64,000 nucleotides of DNA from Paraspadella gotoi (Eukaryota > Chaetognatha). Positions 31,900 through 43,237 of the stretch are shown piece after piece. Each line of letters begins with the position of its first letter. Within the stretch, counting starts at the first letter, position 1. The translations under genes were made by a program, and so were the position numbers. Where the stretch lies: contig CM119271.1 of the NCBI GenBank assembly GCA_051294375.1, positions 738,721-802,720 on the forward strand, written 5' to 3'. The notes under the pieces were generated by a model. That model was given only the letters and a program-made list of their open reading frames with translations, was not told the origin of the DNA and made no database searches.

Positions 31900-34335
31900 T
31901 TCAGCATTCGACAGTTTTCAAAAAAAAACAAAAAAAAAAAAAACCCGAGACTAATAGAGCCGGAGGAGCAATCCACCAGCTCGTCTATTTATTACGAACT
32001 ACTCAAAAGTCGCGACGACAAAGTTTCAGTGATACACAAACACCGCGCGATAAATTATCAACGATTTTCGCGAAAAGAAAATACAAATTATAAAAAAAGG
32101 AGACGATTCTACTTATTACTGCGTTCGTCTCGTACTCCGAGTCAGCAGATTATAATTTTAAAATTAGTTGTGGCCCCCACTTTCGGCTTTTCTTTTTATA
32201 TTAATATATAATACTGTTTCCGTTCCAACAATCTCTCTCTCCCTCTCGCGCGGCATCAGAGAAGGCGCCCCCTCACGAGCGGCTCTTCTAATTCTGCCCA
32301 GCGTGTGAATTGGAGAGGAGAAACCTGCCAAAGTCTTGACGGATCGAAAAACAACAACCACATCTACGACGCCGATTTATTCCTCTCGACACCAAAAAAT
32401 TAAAGCTGAAGGCCATCTTCCTGGTCACTGCAGCGCGTCGATAATCTCGCCAGTAAAACAGTCAAATGAATATTAGGATTTATTTCTATTTCTTTTCTGT
32501 CAAAACTAGTTTTTTCGTGGGAAAGATAAATTATATATAATAAATTTTCGCAGCCAAATGAAGTTAAATTTTTTTTCCCCATCCTAATAGTTAACGGACT
32601 AGTGGGGAAAAAATGCGCCTTGACAAACACAGCTTCTTCCAACGAGGAAATGCTCAACACAAAAATTACTACGATGAAAACTTTACAAGCAAATTATTAA
32701 CGACTCATTGAAAAAGAAAACAATCTGACAAAATCAGAACCGAGATCGAGAAGCGGCCGATCTTTATAGCCAAAAGTCGCCATCTTCTCCTCCTTTCGCC
32801 CCCCCCACTCGTTACCTCTTCCTACCCTTCAACCCTCGCCTCTTTCCATGAAATCCTCAAATGTCTGCAATGTGATAAGTCACCAAAAAAAAAACTGCTT
32901 CCCCTCTTAAAATTACCTTCTCTCCTCCCCCTCTCTCTCTCTCCGAAAACGGTGAGAGTGAAATATATACTTAAAATTACCGAGAGGCGTCGCCAACCCT
33001 CGAAAACGCAGCGTCGGTAGGCAATAAGTATCATCGGGAGAAAGAGTGTAAAAGGTGCGAGTCCTGCATTCGACTCTCTCGCCCAGAGAAACATTTCGTT
33101 TCAAAACCCGTAAAAGAGATTCGCGTCTCTTACGATTGCGGTTTTTCTTTTCATTGGTGGTGCGAGTATCTCTGTCCTTCTGCGCCTGCGTGAGCCGCTG
33201 CACCGGATTTTGCAATAACTCGAGTCAAAACCCCAAAAGAAAGCGGCCGAACTCTCGCCTCTCAATACCGGGTCCCCCGATTTCGGAAAGGATCAGAAAC
33301 CTCTGCCCGAGAGAACAAGGTGCCCGCGACGCAAACGCATACCTTTTCATCATACGTCCAAGAATAAAATAAAATCGTAACAAAAACCAAACTCGCCGCT
33401 TTTGTTTTTTTAGAATCCCGTTTCTCGTTCCGTGTTTCTTAGTCGGACGCTTCTGAGCACCGGCTTCTTCCAAAAAAAAAAAAAAAAAAAAAGCAGTGAG
33501 CAAGGCAAAACATCAATTCAATCCGCGCGCTACTTCAGTTTCTCGCGTTTTTTCTCAGCATTCCCGTCATCTAGTCCCTCCGGTTTCTAAATCGTTTCCG
33601 GAGAAATTTAATTGTAGAAACTACACTCACCGAGTGACGATAAATTTCCTTACCAACCACCTTACCTTGATTAAAAATTAACAACTAACATCCGCTGTTG
33701 GAAAAACCAAATATTAAACCCTTTTCTTTCTCAACGAAAAACAATCCTAAATCTCCAACCCCTCAACGCCATCGCGTCTGTATATATATATATACGCACT
33801 TGGCTTAAGATATAAATAAACAATTCAACCCTAAAAAATATATTTTCTTCGGCTCATTGGGATCTCAATCGCTCTCAGTCTTCGGTTCTCGGGAGAGGAT
33901 GCGAGGTCGAACGGAGTTTGAGGCGTCCAACTCGTCTGCCTCAACTTGAGAGATCGCTGAAAAGAAAACAAAATCTAGTTTTTTTTGGTAACTGGAAAAA
34001 AAACTATCTTCGAGTTTATAATCTTTCTTCCTTTGCGAATAAACTTCCGTTGTCTCTTATTATTTTGAAGAAAGTCTTAACGGCGAGTCCCCCTCCCCCT
34101 TCTCGCCACTCTTTTTTCGCGCTACCTCTCCGAACGTTTTCATTTGAGTGAAACGACGGGAAACCTATTCGGCCTCAAACAAAAGGCGACCGGGCGCGCT
34201 AATCCAAAGCTTTAAAACTTGAGCTCGAGATTGTCCTATCCGCCGAATGAACCAGACTTTTCATTAAAAAGGCTTAATTGAAGAAAATACACTGTCAAAG
34301 ATGCAAAACAGTGACGCTCGCTGACTTGTGATTTG
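31900..34335 (+). promoter_or_regulatory. Candidate promoter and 5'UTR exon of the GW182 gene
   Basis: A 2.4-kb block less AT-rich than its surroundings, without recognised transposon families and without a credible ORF. It ends in a strong donor, GATTTG/gtaagt (donor at 34336). An acceptor ctattcag (43221-43225 region) lies 12 bp before the GW182 ATG, so an approximately 9-kb 5'UTR intron is plausible. A second similar unique block is at 40860-43225. Both assignments are inferred; no transcript evidence is available. Confidence 0.35.
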
Positions 34336-34901
34336 GTAAGTTCCAGTTTTTTTAATCTGCTGTTTAATTTTAGACTTGATCGTTCTTAGCCATTTGAAAA
34401 AAAAAAAATTTTAACCTAGAAACGGCAGTTCCAAGTCGTTGCATTTCGTCGTATTTCCAGGTGATCACGTGGTTATTAAAGCGTAGTAAAAATTCTAAAT
34501 TTAACTTTAATTAAAATTCTAAAAGTGAGGAACGAACAACATTATACTATTGAACACTTATGTATAAAAAATTTTTACAATAAATTTTACAATTTACGCA
34601 GTAGGCTATATTTATACTACTACTAATCCAATAAATATTACAATTTCAAAATAGTTTTTTGTAAGATTTTTTTTTGCAGTTTTGGATTCGTCATGAAAAG
34701 TTGATAAAAAGAAATATAACTTTTTAAAAAAAAACTATTTCATTAAGTTGATCAAATATATAAAAAACTGAAGAGACAGATTATTATTATTGTTATGTAA
34801 TAGTGACAGAACTGTTCAATATAAGCAGTCTCTGAGCTTCGGATCAGGCTGTAACACCGTGTTACAGGCGGGTTAAGCGCCCTGTCCCTCTTAATTGCTA
34901 G

Positions 34902-34974
34902 GCGACCACCGAGCTAGAACCCCGGACCTTTTGGGTTGGGAGGCGAATGACTTGCCTCCGGCACCAATGGCCGC
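34902..34974 (-). repeat. tRNA-like head of a SINE (family S2)
   Basis: On the minus strand 73 nt start GCGGCCA and end TGGTCGC, a 7-bp acceptor-like stem, preceded by a T-arm CCGGG-GTTCTAG-CTCGG (5 bp, 7-nt loop). The expected D and anticodon arms are replaced by a hairpin GGAGGC/GCCTCC, so this is not a functional tRNA. The GTTCTAG loop is B-box-like. Downstream lies a palindrome ctgtaacaccgtgttacag (34850-34868). Confidence 0.5.
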
Positions 34975-36255
34975 TGATGAACGGTTGGTGAATTTTAGTC
35001 ATGCCATGGTTCATCGTTTTACTTCCAATTTTCCTAAATTATTCAAAATCTGACTTTAACCGCTTGTGTTCACGTTGCTAAAAATTAAGGTAAACTAATA
35101 TTTTTGTGGTAATAAATACGTGTTTGTGGAAGAGTAAACGTCTATGCAACTGTTCAAAACAAAAATAATTAAAAAATTGTAAAAAAAATTTTGACCATTT
35201 TTTGCCCCTATTGGGCCCCATATTTCGGTTCAGGGGTCAAATATTGAAATTCGTCTCGATATTCTATTTGTATTCACATAGGGATCGTTCATACCAAATT
35301 TCAATAAATTTCGTTCAGTAGGGTGGAGTGATAAAAATATTGAGTAATTGAACATTATTATTTTGGTACCTATGTACAAGTAATTAAAGAATTTTAATTT
35401 TTTAAAAAAAATTTTTAAGCTTAACAGTATAGTAAATTCAGTTATTTATGTAGTAATTTCCTTATAAAATCGTCAAAATAATTTTATTTTTAAAAACAGA
35501 TTTGATTCGCCGTAAAAAACTAAAAAAACTTTTATAAAATATGTTATATGATATTTTAATGTTTAGATCACAAAAAATAATTAAAATGTTGTAACATATA
35601 TAAGTTTTTACTACAGAGAATAAAAAAGCTTGAATTTTCACTTTTTTCCCCATTTTAAATGCTGAAGATGACAGAATTTTTGATAACATGTTTTATATTT
35701 TTGATTCAACTTTTTATGAAGAATCTGCATCTTTATTAAAAGTTTTAAATTTTTTTCAAAAATTTATTATTTTATAAGGATATTACTACAAATATATTAT
35801 ATTTTACTATTCTATTCCCGAGACAATATGAACAAAATATTTTTTGTACTAGTTAATCATACTATCTTACATCTAAATATCCTTGTTCGATCATTCAAAT
35901 AATTTTTTTGTTCTTGAGTGCTCCACACTAGTGTTCAGGTTACAAAAAACGGGTACCTCATTTTATAATATGAAGCGTTCTGTATAGGGAAAAGATTATC
36001 AGGAAAAAATGATCGTGATATTATTTTTAAAAATTTTTTTGGTTTTATGTTATGATCTGTTGTAATATATGATGATCACAAATTAAAAGACTCATCATGA
36101 CTTATAATCTGGTTAGCTGCTCACCGCTAAATTATCGTAGTCAGATCCAACATTGTTTGCTCAAACTTGTTATGCTATTAACTCTGAAATTTTAGCCATT
36201 TTTAGCCGGGATCTGCTGTTAGAGCCAAACTTCGTCAATGGGGTGGGTCAGAAGT

Positions 36256-36355
36256 NNNNNNNNNNNNNNNNNNNNNNNNNNNNNNNNNNNNNNNNNNNNN
36301 NNNNNNNNNNNNNNNNNNNNNNNNNNNNNNNNNNNNNNNNNNNNNNNNNNNNNNN
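36256..36355. other. Assembly gap of 100 Ns
   Basis: Exactly 100 Ns, a conventional unknown-length gap. A frame crossing it (36153-36362) is meaningless. Confidence 0.99.
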
Positions 36356-36439
36356 TTTATAAATTATAATTTATTATTTTTTTAAAGATAACTTAAACTT
36401 GATCCAAAGCAATTAATTTTAATTTTTAATCACAAAATA

Positions 36440-36464
36440 NNNNNNNNNNNNNNNNNNNNNNNNN
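36440..36464. other. Assembly gap of 25 Ns
   Basis: 25 Ns following an island of sequence that recurs downstream. Confidence 0.99.
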
Positions 36465-36822
36465 TATACTATCTTACATCTAAATATCCTTGTTCGATCA
36501 TTCAAATAATTTTTTGTTCTTGAGTGCTCCACACTAGTGTTCAGGTTACAAAAACGGGTACCTCATTTTATAATATGAAGCGTTCTGTATAGGGAAAAGA
36601 TTATCAGGAAAAATGATCGTGATATTATTTTTAAAAATTTTTTTGGTTTTATGTTATGATCTGTTGTAATATATGATGATCACAAATTAAAAGACTCATC
36701 ATGACTATATAATCTGGTTAGCTGCTCACCGCTAAATTATCGTAGTCAGATCCAACATTGTTTGCTCAAACTTGTTTATGCTATTAACTCTGAAATTTTA
36801 GCCATTTTTAGCCGGGATCTGC

Positions 36823-37430
36823 TGTTAGAGCCAAACTTCGTCAATGGGGTGGGTCAGAAGTTTGATTTGGGAACCTTTCCAATGAAACTTCATACATTTC
36901 TGAGAAAACTTTCAATGGAGCAAAATTTTCTAAAATGGCAAGAAGCATTAGTAATTAATTTTTTAATATTTATTTATAGATAGGAAATGTCAAAAATTTT
37001 TTTTGAATTTTTTATTTTTAAAAGCAGATTCAAATAGCTTATGAAAAGTTATCTACACAAAGTATAATTCTTTTTTCAATATTTTGATGATAAGTGGGTT
37101 TAAATTGAGAAAAACCTTAAAAAATCATCATCATCATCCGATGATTTTAGCAGTTTTTACTAATTTTTAGTAATAAAACATCAAAATTTTAAAAAGTTGT
37201 AATTATATTTTTTGCTTAACTTTTTAAGCTCTATCAGAATCAATTAAAAAAACTTAAAATATCCAAAAAAATTTTTGACATTATATAGCAATAAAATAAT
37301 ATTAATTAGCGAATTACTCATGGTTCGGAACATTTTTGTAAAAAAATATTTTAACACAATAATTAATACCAATAATGGATTAGTTTAATGCTGTTCCCAT
37401 TAAAATTTGAATTTGGTCGGCTACCTCTAC
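36823..37430 (+). repeat. AT-rich dispersed element 'M', copy 2
   Basis: Forward copy almost identical to 17580-18208; the 5' 50 bp appear again before the N gap (36222-36255) because of the local duplication. High identity to the copy in the nested-gene intron suggests recent activity. Confidence 0.75.
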
Positions 37431-37454
37431 TGCTGTAAGCTATAATTCACTTTG

Positions 37455-40245
37455 TCGGTCCGCCCCCCTCATCTTGTCGGGCATTCACTTATATCATGTC
37501 AGAACATCAAATTATGATAAATTATTAGACACATTTGAATCCGACAATGTTTTAAATAAACAACCAGTCTCGGTGTCATTCTGTTCGTTTTTCCAAGCTC
37601 TTTTTAACTAAAAAAGTTTCATTAAAAAAAAAAAACTTTTTCGCCCGAGCCAGGGGTGTTGAAGTCAAAATATGGAAATTCACCATTTTTTAGTATTTTT
37701 TACCTTTTCCAGTTAATTTTTTTTAATATAATAATCTTTAATCAAGTTAATTACTTCTGATAATGATTTTAATTTATCCTATTTAACTGTTTTTAAAACC
37801 ATTCATTAAAAAAATATTAGTTTTTAGCTTAAGCCAAGGGTGTTGAAAAGCTAAAATGTTTAAATATTTTTTTTAAATATTTATAAATTATAATTTATTA
37901 TTTTTTTAAAGATAACTTAAACTTGATCCAAAGCAATTAATTTTAATTTTTAATCACAAAATATAATTGTTATAAGATAAAATTATTTAAATAATATTCG
38001 GATATTACTATAAAAAAATGTTTTACTTTATACTGTATAAATTTATTAAAAAAATAATTTAAAAATGATATCTGAATATAAATTTTGTACGGATAAGAGT
38101 AATAGTTTGGTTTAACTCTATATACAAATATTTTGTTATTAAATAAAATAATTTTTCTTTAATATACAATAATTTTTAAAAAATAATTGTTTTTTACTTT
38201 TTTCATTAAATAATTGTTTAACAAAGTTTTGTTTTTCTCACTAAATCTAAAAACACAAGGAAAAGAAAGTTATGATTTCTAAAAGATTAATTAAAAATAA
38301 CTACCTCTTATAGTCCGATTCATATATTTAAATTAATTCATAAATTTATTTAAATACTATTTTAATATATAATAATATTCTTAATTGTTAATTAATTTAC
38401 TTGATTAGCAAATTATTAACAATTTTAAATTATAAACATTGTGTTGAACTTGTTTATTGCATTTTTAGATTTATAAAAAAATTTTATGTTAACAAAAAAA
38501 TTTAATAAATTTGTTAACAATTTTATTTCTATCGTTTTTAACAAATTCATTAAATTTTCTTTGTAATCTCTAAAAACAACAAAAAAGAAAGGATCAAACA
38601 ATGAATATGTTAACAAATATTTTTTAATGAAAAAAAGTTTTTCTAAAGTCTAGATTAAAATTTTTAATTAAAATATAAATCATTTCTATCCTAGCATCCC
38701 ACGTAAGTCCCTCCCTGAGCCATAACCTCCGCTTTGCATTCAAGGCCAAGCATGAACCTTGAACCTATCATCGCCCATAAAACTTTTTCCATCTGTAACT
38801 TTCCAGTTGGGTATAACTACAACAACCTTGTTGATCATAATGCTCACTTTTACTTATTCAACCTGAATTACAATTACCTCAAATGTTAAAACTAAACACT
38901 AACCCTTAACCTAATTTTGCTAAAATTGCCATAACTAGAACATTAGTTTCGTTCATTAACAAAATTATTATTTTCTATGCGATATCGCATAAAATCTGGA
39001 TAGTGGATATCATTTGAATAATCTTTGTTGTAACAATTTTATTATATGATTAAAAAATATTATGAATTGCTTTGTTTTTAAGATGGATCTCTAAAAAAAA
39101 CTTTTTAAAAATAGGTCACAATAGTTTTTAATGCTTTTAATTATAAAAAAATTAATTAACTATGTTAATTAACTTAAAAAACCATTTAAAATTTTCAAAT
39201 TTTTTTATTATCATGATTAAAATATATAATCCTTAAAAAAAAAATAAATTATTATTTGAAAATATTAAAAAAGACAATTTAAAAATTTTAGCTCTTTAAC
39301 ACCCCTGGCTTAAGCCCTAAACTAATATTTTTTGTGAATGAATGTTTTAAAAATAGTTAAATATGATAATTTAAAAGCATTATCATTAGTAATTAACTTG
39401 ATTAATGATAATTATATTAAAAAAATTACTGAAAAAAGCTAAGAAATACTCATAAGAGGTGAAATTCCATATTTTGGCTCTTTAACACCCCTGGCTCGGG
39501 CGAAAAATTGTTTTTTTTTAAATAAAACTTTTTTAGTTAAAAAGAGCTTGGAAAAACGAACAGAATGACACCGAGACTGGTTGCTTATTTAAAACATTGT
39601 CGGATTCAAATGTGTCTATAAATTATGCAAAAAAAATGATGTCCGTCCGTCTCTGACCGTCTGTCTGTTCGTCCCACCTTAGAAAAAAACACCAATTACT
39701 CGTGATTTGATGGATTGGAATGAAATTTTGTTTGTGGGTAGGAAAGTGTGTGATTGAGTTGGAAATCGACCGAGTGGAAATGAGTTAAAATGGAAAAAAA
39801 ACAAAAAATATATTTCGCTATTTGAACGCCAATTACTCACGAGTGCATGGGGCGAATGACTTCAAATTTTTTATGTGGGTAGGAAAGTGTGTGATTGAGC
39901 AGGAAATAAAGTTTCGATGGAATCGTCCAGGAGGAAATGAGTTAAAATGGACAAAACAAACAATAATTTCACTATTTGATTATGCTTTTTTCATTTTTAT
40001 ATTAAATGTAAATTCAAGCTGCATTAATTAATTATTAATTAATAAGTTTACTAATTATTAATTATTTGTAATTAATTATTTAATTTTGTGATCGAGATTG
40101 CTGTTTTGTGATTGAGAGGCGAGACAAAGTGTAAAACGATATTGGCACGAATAAAAAAAAATTATATTAATTAAGTAATTATCTGATCAGCTGCTTTCCG
40201 CTAATGATCGTGGGCAGATCCGGCATTGTTTGCTCAAAATTGTTT
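37455..40245. repeat. Dispersed repeat 'P', copy 2 (interrupted)
   Basis: Left part (cggtccgcccccctcatctt) and right part (gtccgtccgtctctgaccg to gatcgtgggcagatccggc) match the copy in LNPK intron 3. The 2.1-kb element at 37526-39618 splits it. Confidence 0.65.
37526..39618. mobile_element. 2.1-kb element with long inverted ends and 8-bp target duplication
   Basis: Flanked by the perfect 8-bp direct repeat TAAATTAT (37518-37525 and 39619-39626). Ends start TAGACACATTTGAATCCGAC and finish with its reverse complement; imperfect inverted repeats extend about 330 bp (37526-37860 against 39290-39618). Each arm contains two copies of an (a)gccaggggtgtt motif. The middle is AT-rich with no ORF over 63 codons, so it is nonautonomous. 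It is inserted in repeat P: the homologous site near 6430 (gataaattatgcc) is uninterrupted. An 8-bp duplication is typical of hAT and of P-like elements. Confidence 0.8.
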
Positions 40246-40249
40246 TATT

Positions 40250-43225
40250 TTTATTTTTTATTTATGAACGAAATCTACTAACACGAAAAATAAAATTCGA
40301 TCTTATCTTACAATTTAAAGTGGATTGATTTATGGCTTGGCATTTTACGTAGATCCTCTGTCCTGAGAATAAGCTGTTAAAACGATAACATTTGATTTCT
40401 GATCGTTTGACAATATTAAATGACAGTATATCGCCTATAAGCATGTAACTTGCTGGTTTTTGTTTGGTTTTTTAATCACGTGATGACAAATACAATATAC
40501 GTCTCATCATAAATCACCAAATATTAACCATTATGGTACATAAACTACATAATACATAAATCTGAAGTTTACTTAATCATTTTTTAGTAATCACCTATGG
40601 AAAATATCATCCTATTGAACTGCACCTCTCTACAAAAATATCTCTTTATTGCAAAAATTATGTTATTGAGAGACGACCGACACCAAAGTTTCCTATAGAG
40701 TTGTTTTGCTAGTACTTTCGGCGCAACTGAAGTGTTTAAAAAATAAAAGAGAAAATACGTTAATTTTCTTTGCTCAAGCTGATATTCGATATAAGTATCA
40801 TGAGTTGGATTTTTAAATATTACTATTTTAGTTTCACGGTCTTAACCACTTTGACCAAAAGTAATTTTACGATGTGGGTGGGGGATATGGCAGTCCGACG
40901 TTGATCTGGTTATTAACGGCCGAGGAGTTGCTCGCTCGTTACAGCAACCCGACGGTTTTCAGAGAACAGCCGATTTCACTTGAAACTCGTGAGTTCAATT
41001 AAGAGAGATCTCTTTGAAATAACCGCGAGTTGGTTGCAGTAAAATACTTTTAGTGCGGGGTTAAGTTATTTTATTGCCGATTTGTATTTGTTTATATTTA
41101 TGACGGTGGTTACTTGTTAAGATTCAAAGAGCGTCCCGATAATATTTAAACCAAAGAAAGCCTTTTTTTTTATTTTGGGATGCATTTTTTCGAAGTATAT
41201 GAAAGTAAAAACTTTTTAAAAGAGTATTGTTTAATTTATTTTGTTTTTTAAAAAAATAATAAACATACTTTCAACTTTCACCAGGAAAAAGACCCCCCGT
41301 TGCCTATATTTGAAATATCCCTTCCATCCCTGAGCTCCGAGCCTCATCGGGAGAAAATTGTTTGTAAAAGCTACGTCTGTGAATAAAACAAAATATCTCG
41401 TTTGGCTTGACAACGCTTCTCCGCTTTGAATAGCGATCAAACCTTCCGTCTAAATCTCTTCGTTCCCTTTCGGATATTTTACCCAAAAAAATTATTCAAC
41501 AAAACGACAAAATCCATTAGGGCACGCGTGACTTCAGCACTCAGTCGCAATAGTTACTGCGTCCCCCGTTTTTTTGTGCTACTATCTGCGATCAGAAAAA
41601 ATAAAAAAAGACATTGTAGATATATCCGATCCTCAAATCGTGCCACACATTATCAATCATAACAAAAAAAAACAAACAAACAAACCGTGTCAAACCCCGT
41701 TAAGTGGAAACTATATATTTTGGGTCGGTTTCTGTGAGATCTCTCTCTCTCGTCAACTTCCTTCATCAACTCAGTTCTAACAATCATACGATAAACGTCT
41801 CATCGAACTACTTTTTTAACTCATCCAAAATTTTTTTGTTTTGCATTTTGTACTCCCAGAATTACTTTGCTAATCGCCTCGCTTGCTATAGTGTCGAGAA
41901 AACGTGGTTATATATATATATATATATATCTATTTTGCTCCTTAATCCATTACTCATGGTAATCGGAGGAGAAGGCGACTCCTTCTAAACCATATTTTGC
42001 ACAAAGATCAACAATTGTCAGTACGATTACATATTTTGTACCTTTCATCCTTTGATGCCTCTCCAGCTTCTTACACTCCAATTACCTTCAGAGACTTCAA
42101 AAGTAGTCCAGAGAATTTTTTTTCTTTCCCTAACGAAAATATCAAACCACGAACTTAAAAAAAATTACTATGATTAGTTGTGCACAGATAAAAAAAAGAA
42201 TCTTTCCACGCCAACAAGTGCCTATTTTTCTTAACGACAGACCATTGTGATTCGATAAATATATCTATATCAGTTTATCATGCGCATCGCTACATCCTCG
42301 CTTAATCCCTCTTAATAATAATAAAAAAAAACAAAAACAAAAAAAAAAACTTAATCAGTGTCGGCAATTTTTGTGGGAGAGGTTACAACCTAAAAATAAA
42401 AACTGCCGTCGCCCAAAGTAAAAGCGTTGGAGACTCTTCGGAATTACTGCCAGAAGTCTTAACCATTTGAGCGTCAAGAGCTTGTAATCGCCTTCGATCT
42501 ACCACCCAATCAGATCGTCCTTCTTTATAAAAGAAATTCTTCCTCTCGCAATTTCGGAAACGCCTCTTCGATCCTCTACCAAAATTACAAGATAAACTTA
42601 AATCCAGTCAAAACTGAACTATTCCCCTCTTATTTTTGGAGCATCAAGCTTCTTGTCACTTGCTTCTTGTGTTCTTACCAAGCTTTGAAGTTTCCCTAAA
42701 TCGCAAACGAGCAGTGGAGAAAAAATTGTTTTCGATTGCGCGGCGATATCGCAATCAACTTTGACAAATTTATTTTCTCAAATAATTTGGCCCGTCTCGG
42801 CGAATTACAGCGCAATTGTCTGTAACCGAAGAAAATCTTAAAAGCGATCAAAGAATTTGGATTACTCAGTAGTGTACCCCGCGTAGATTTCAGACGGAGG
42901 CCAAACAACTTCTCGCGTTAGTTAAATTAGTCTCTCTCAATATTGTAATTTTGCTTGAATCCCTTTTACCAGACGCTGGTATTTATTCTATTGTATTAAA
43001 ACGAAACTAAGTCAACCAGAACTTCCAAACAAAAAGAAACCGTCAAATACAATACGCGCAATTGCTGTGAAATATTCTGATTACAATACCTAAAAAAAAA
43101 TAAAAAAATAATCTGGCTCCTCTCGTCCCAAAAAAGAGGAAAAAAATTTCATTCGATACTCTTTTGACGCGAATTAATGTATCAATCCGTTCATCGCTGA
43201 TATAAATCCGTTCATCGCTATTCAG
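40250..43225 (+). other. Unique sequence upstream of GW182 ATG
   Basis: No repeat family recognised. From about 40860 the composition becomes less AT-rich and resembles the 31900-34335 block, so it may be 5'UTR or an alternative promoter. A (TA)n run is at 41910-41928. No credible ORF on either strand. Confidence 0.4.
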
Positions 43226-43237
43226 AACTTGTTTGAA

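Larger units (their letters stand above)
35868..36855 (+). repeat. Duplicated block around N gaps (probable assembly artefact)
   Basis: 35868-36255 and 36465-36855 are near-identical (about 390 bp), differing mainly in homopolymer length (for example aaaaaacggg against aaaaacggg, aggaaaaaatg against aggaaaaatg). Between them lie 100 Ns (36256-36355), an 84-bp island (36356-36439) identical to 37881-37963, and 25 Ns (36440-36464). The island belongs 1.5 kb further on. Confidence 0.85.

Noticed and set aside
33055-33372. 105-codon Arg/Ser-rich open frame
   Set aside because: No family resemblance, in a likely 5'UTR block, with an overlapping frame on the other strand; not convincing as a gene.
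34902-34974. Functional tRNA gene
   Set aside because: Acceptor and T arms fit, but D and anticodon arms do not; a different hairpin replaces them.
36153-36362. Frame crossing the 100-N gap
   Set aside because: Contains unknown residues and lies in a duplicated assembly segment.
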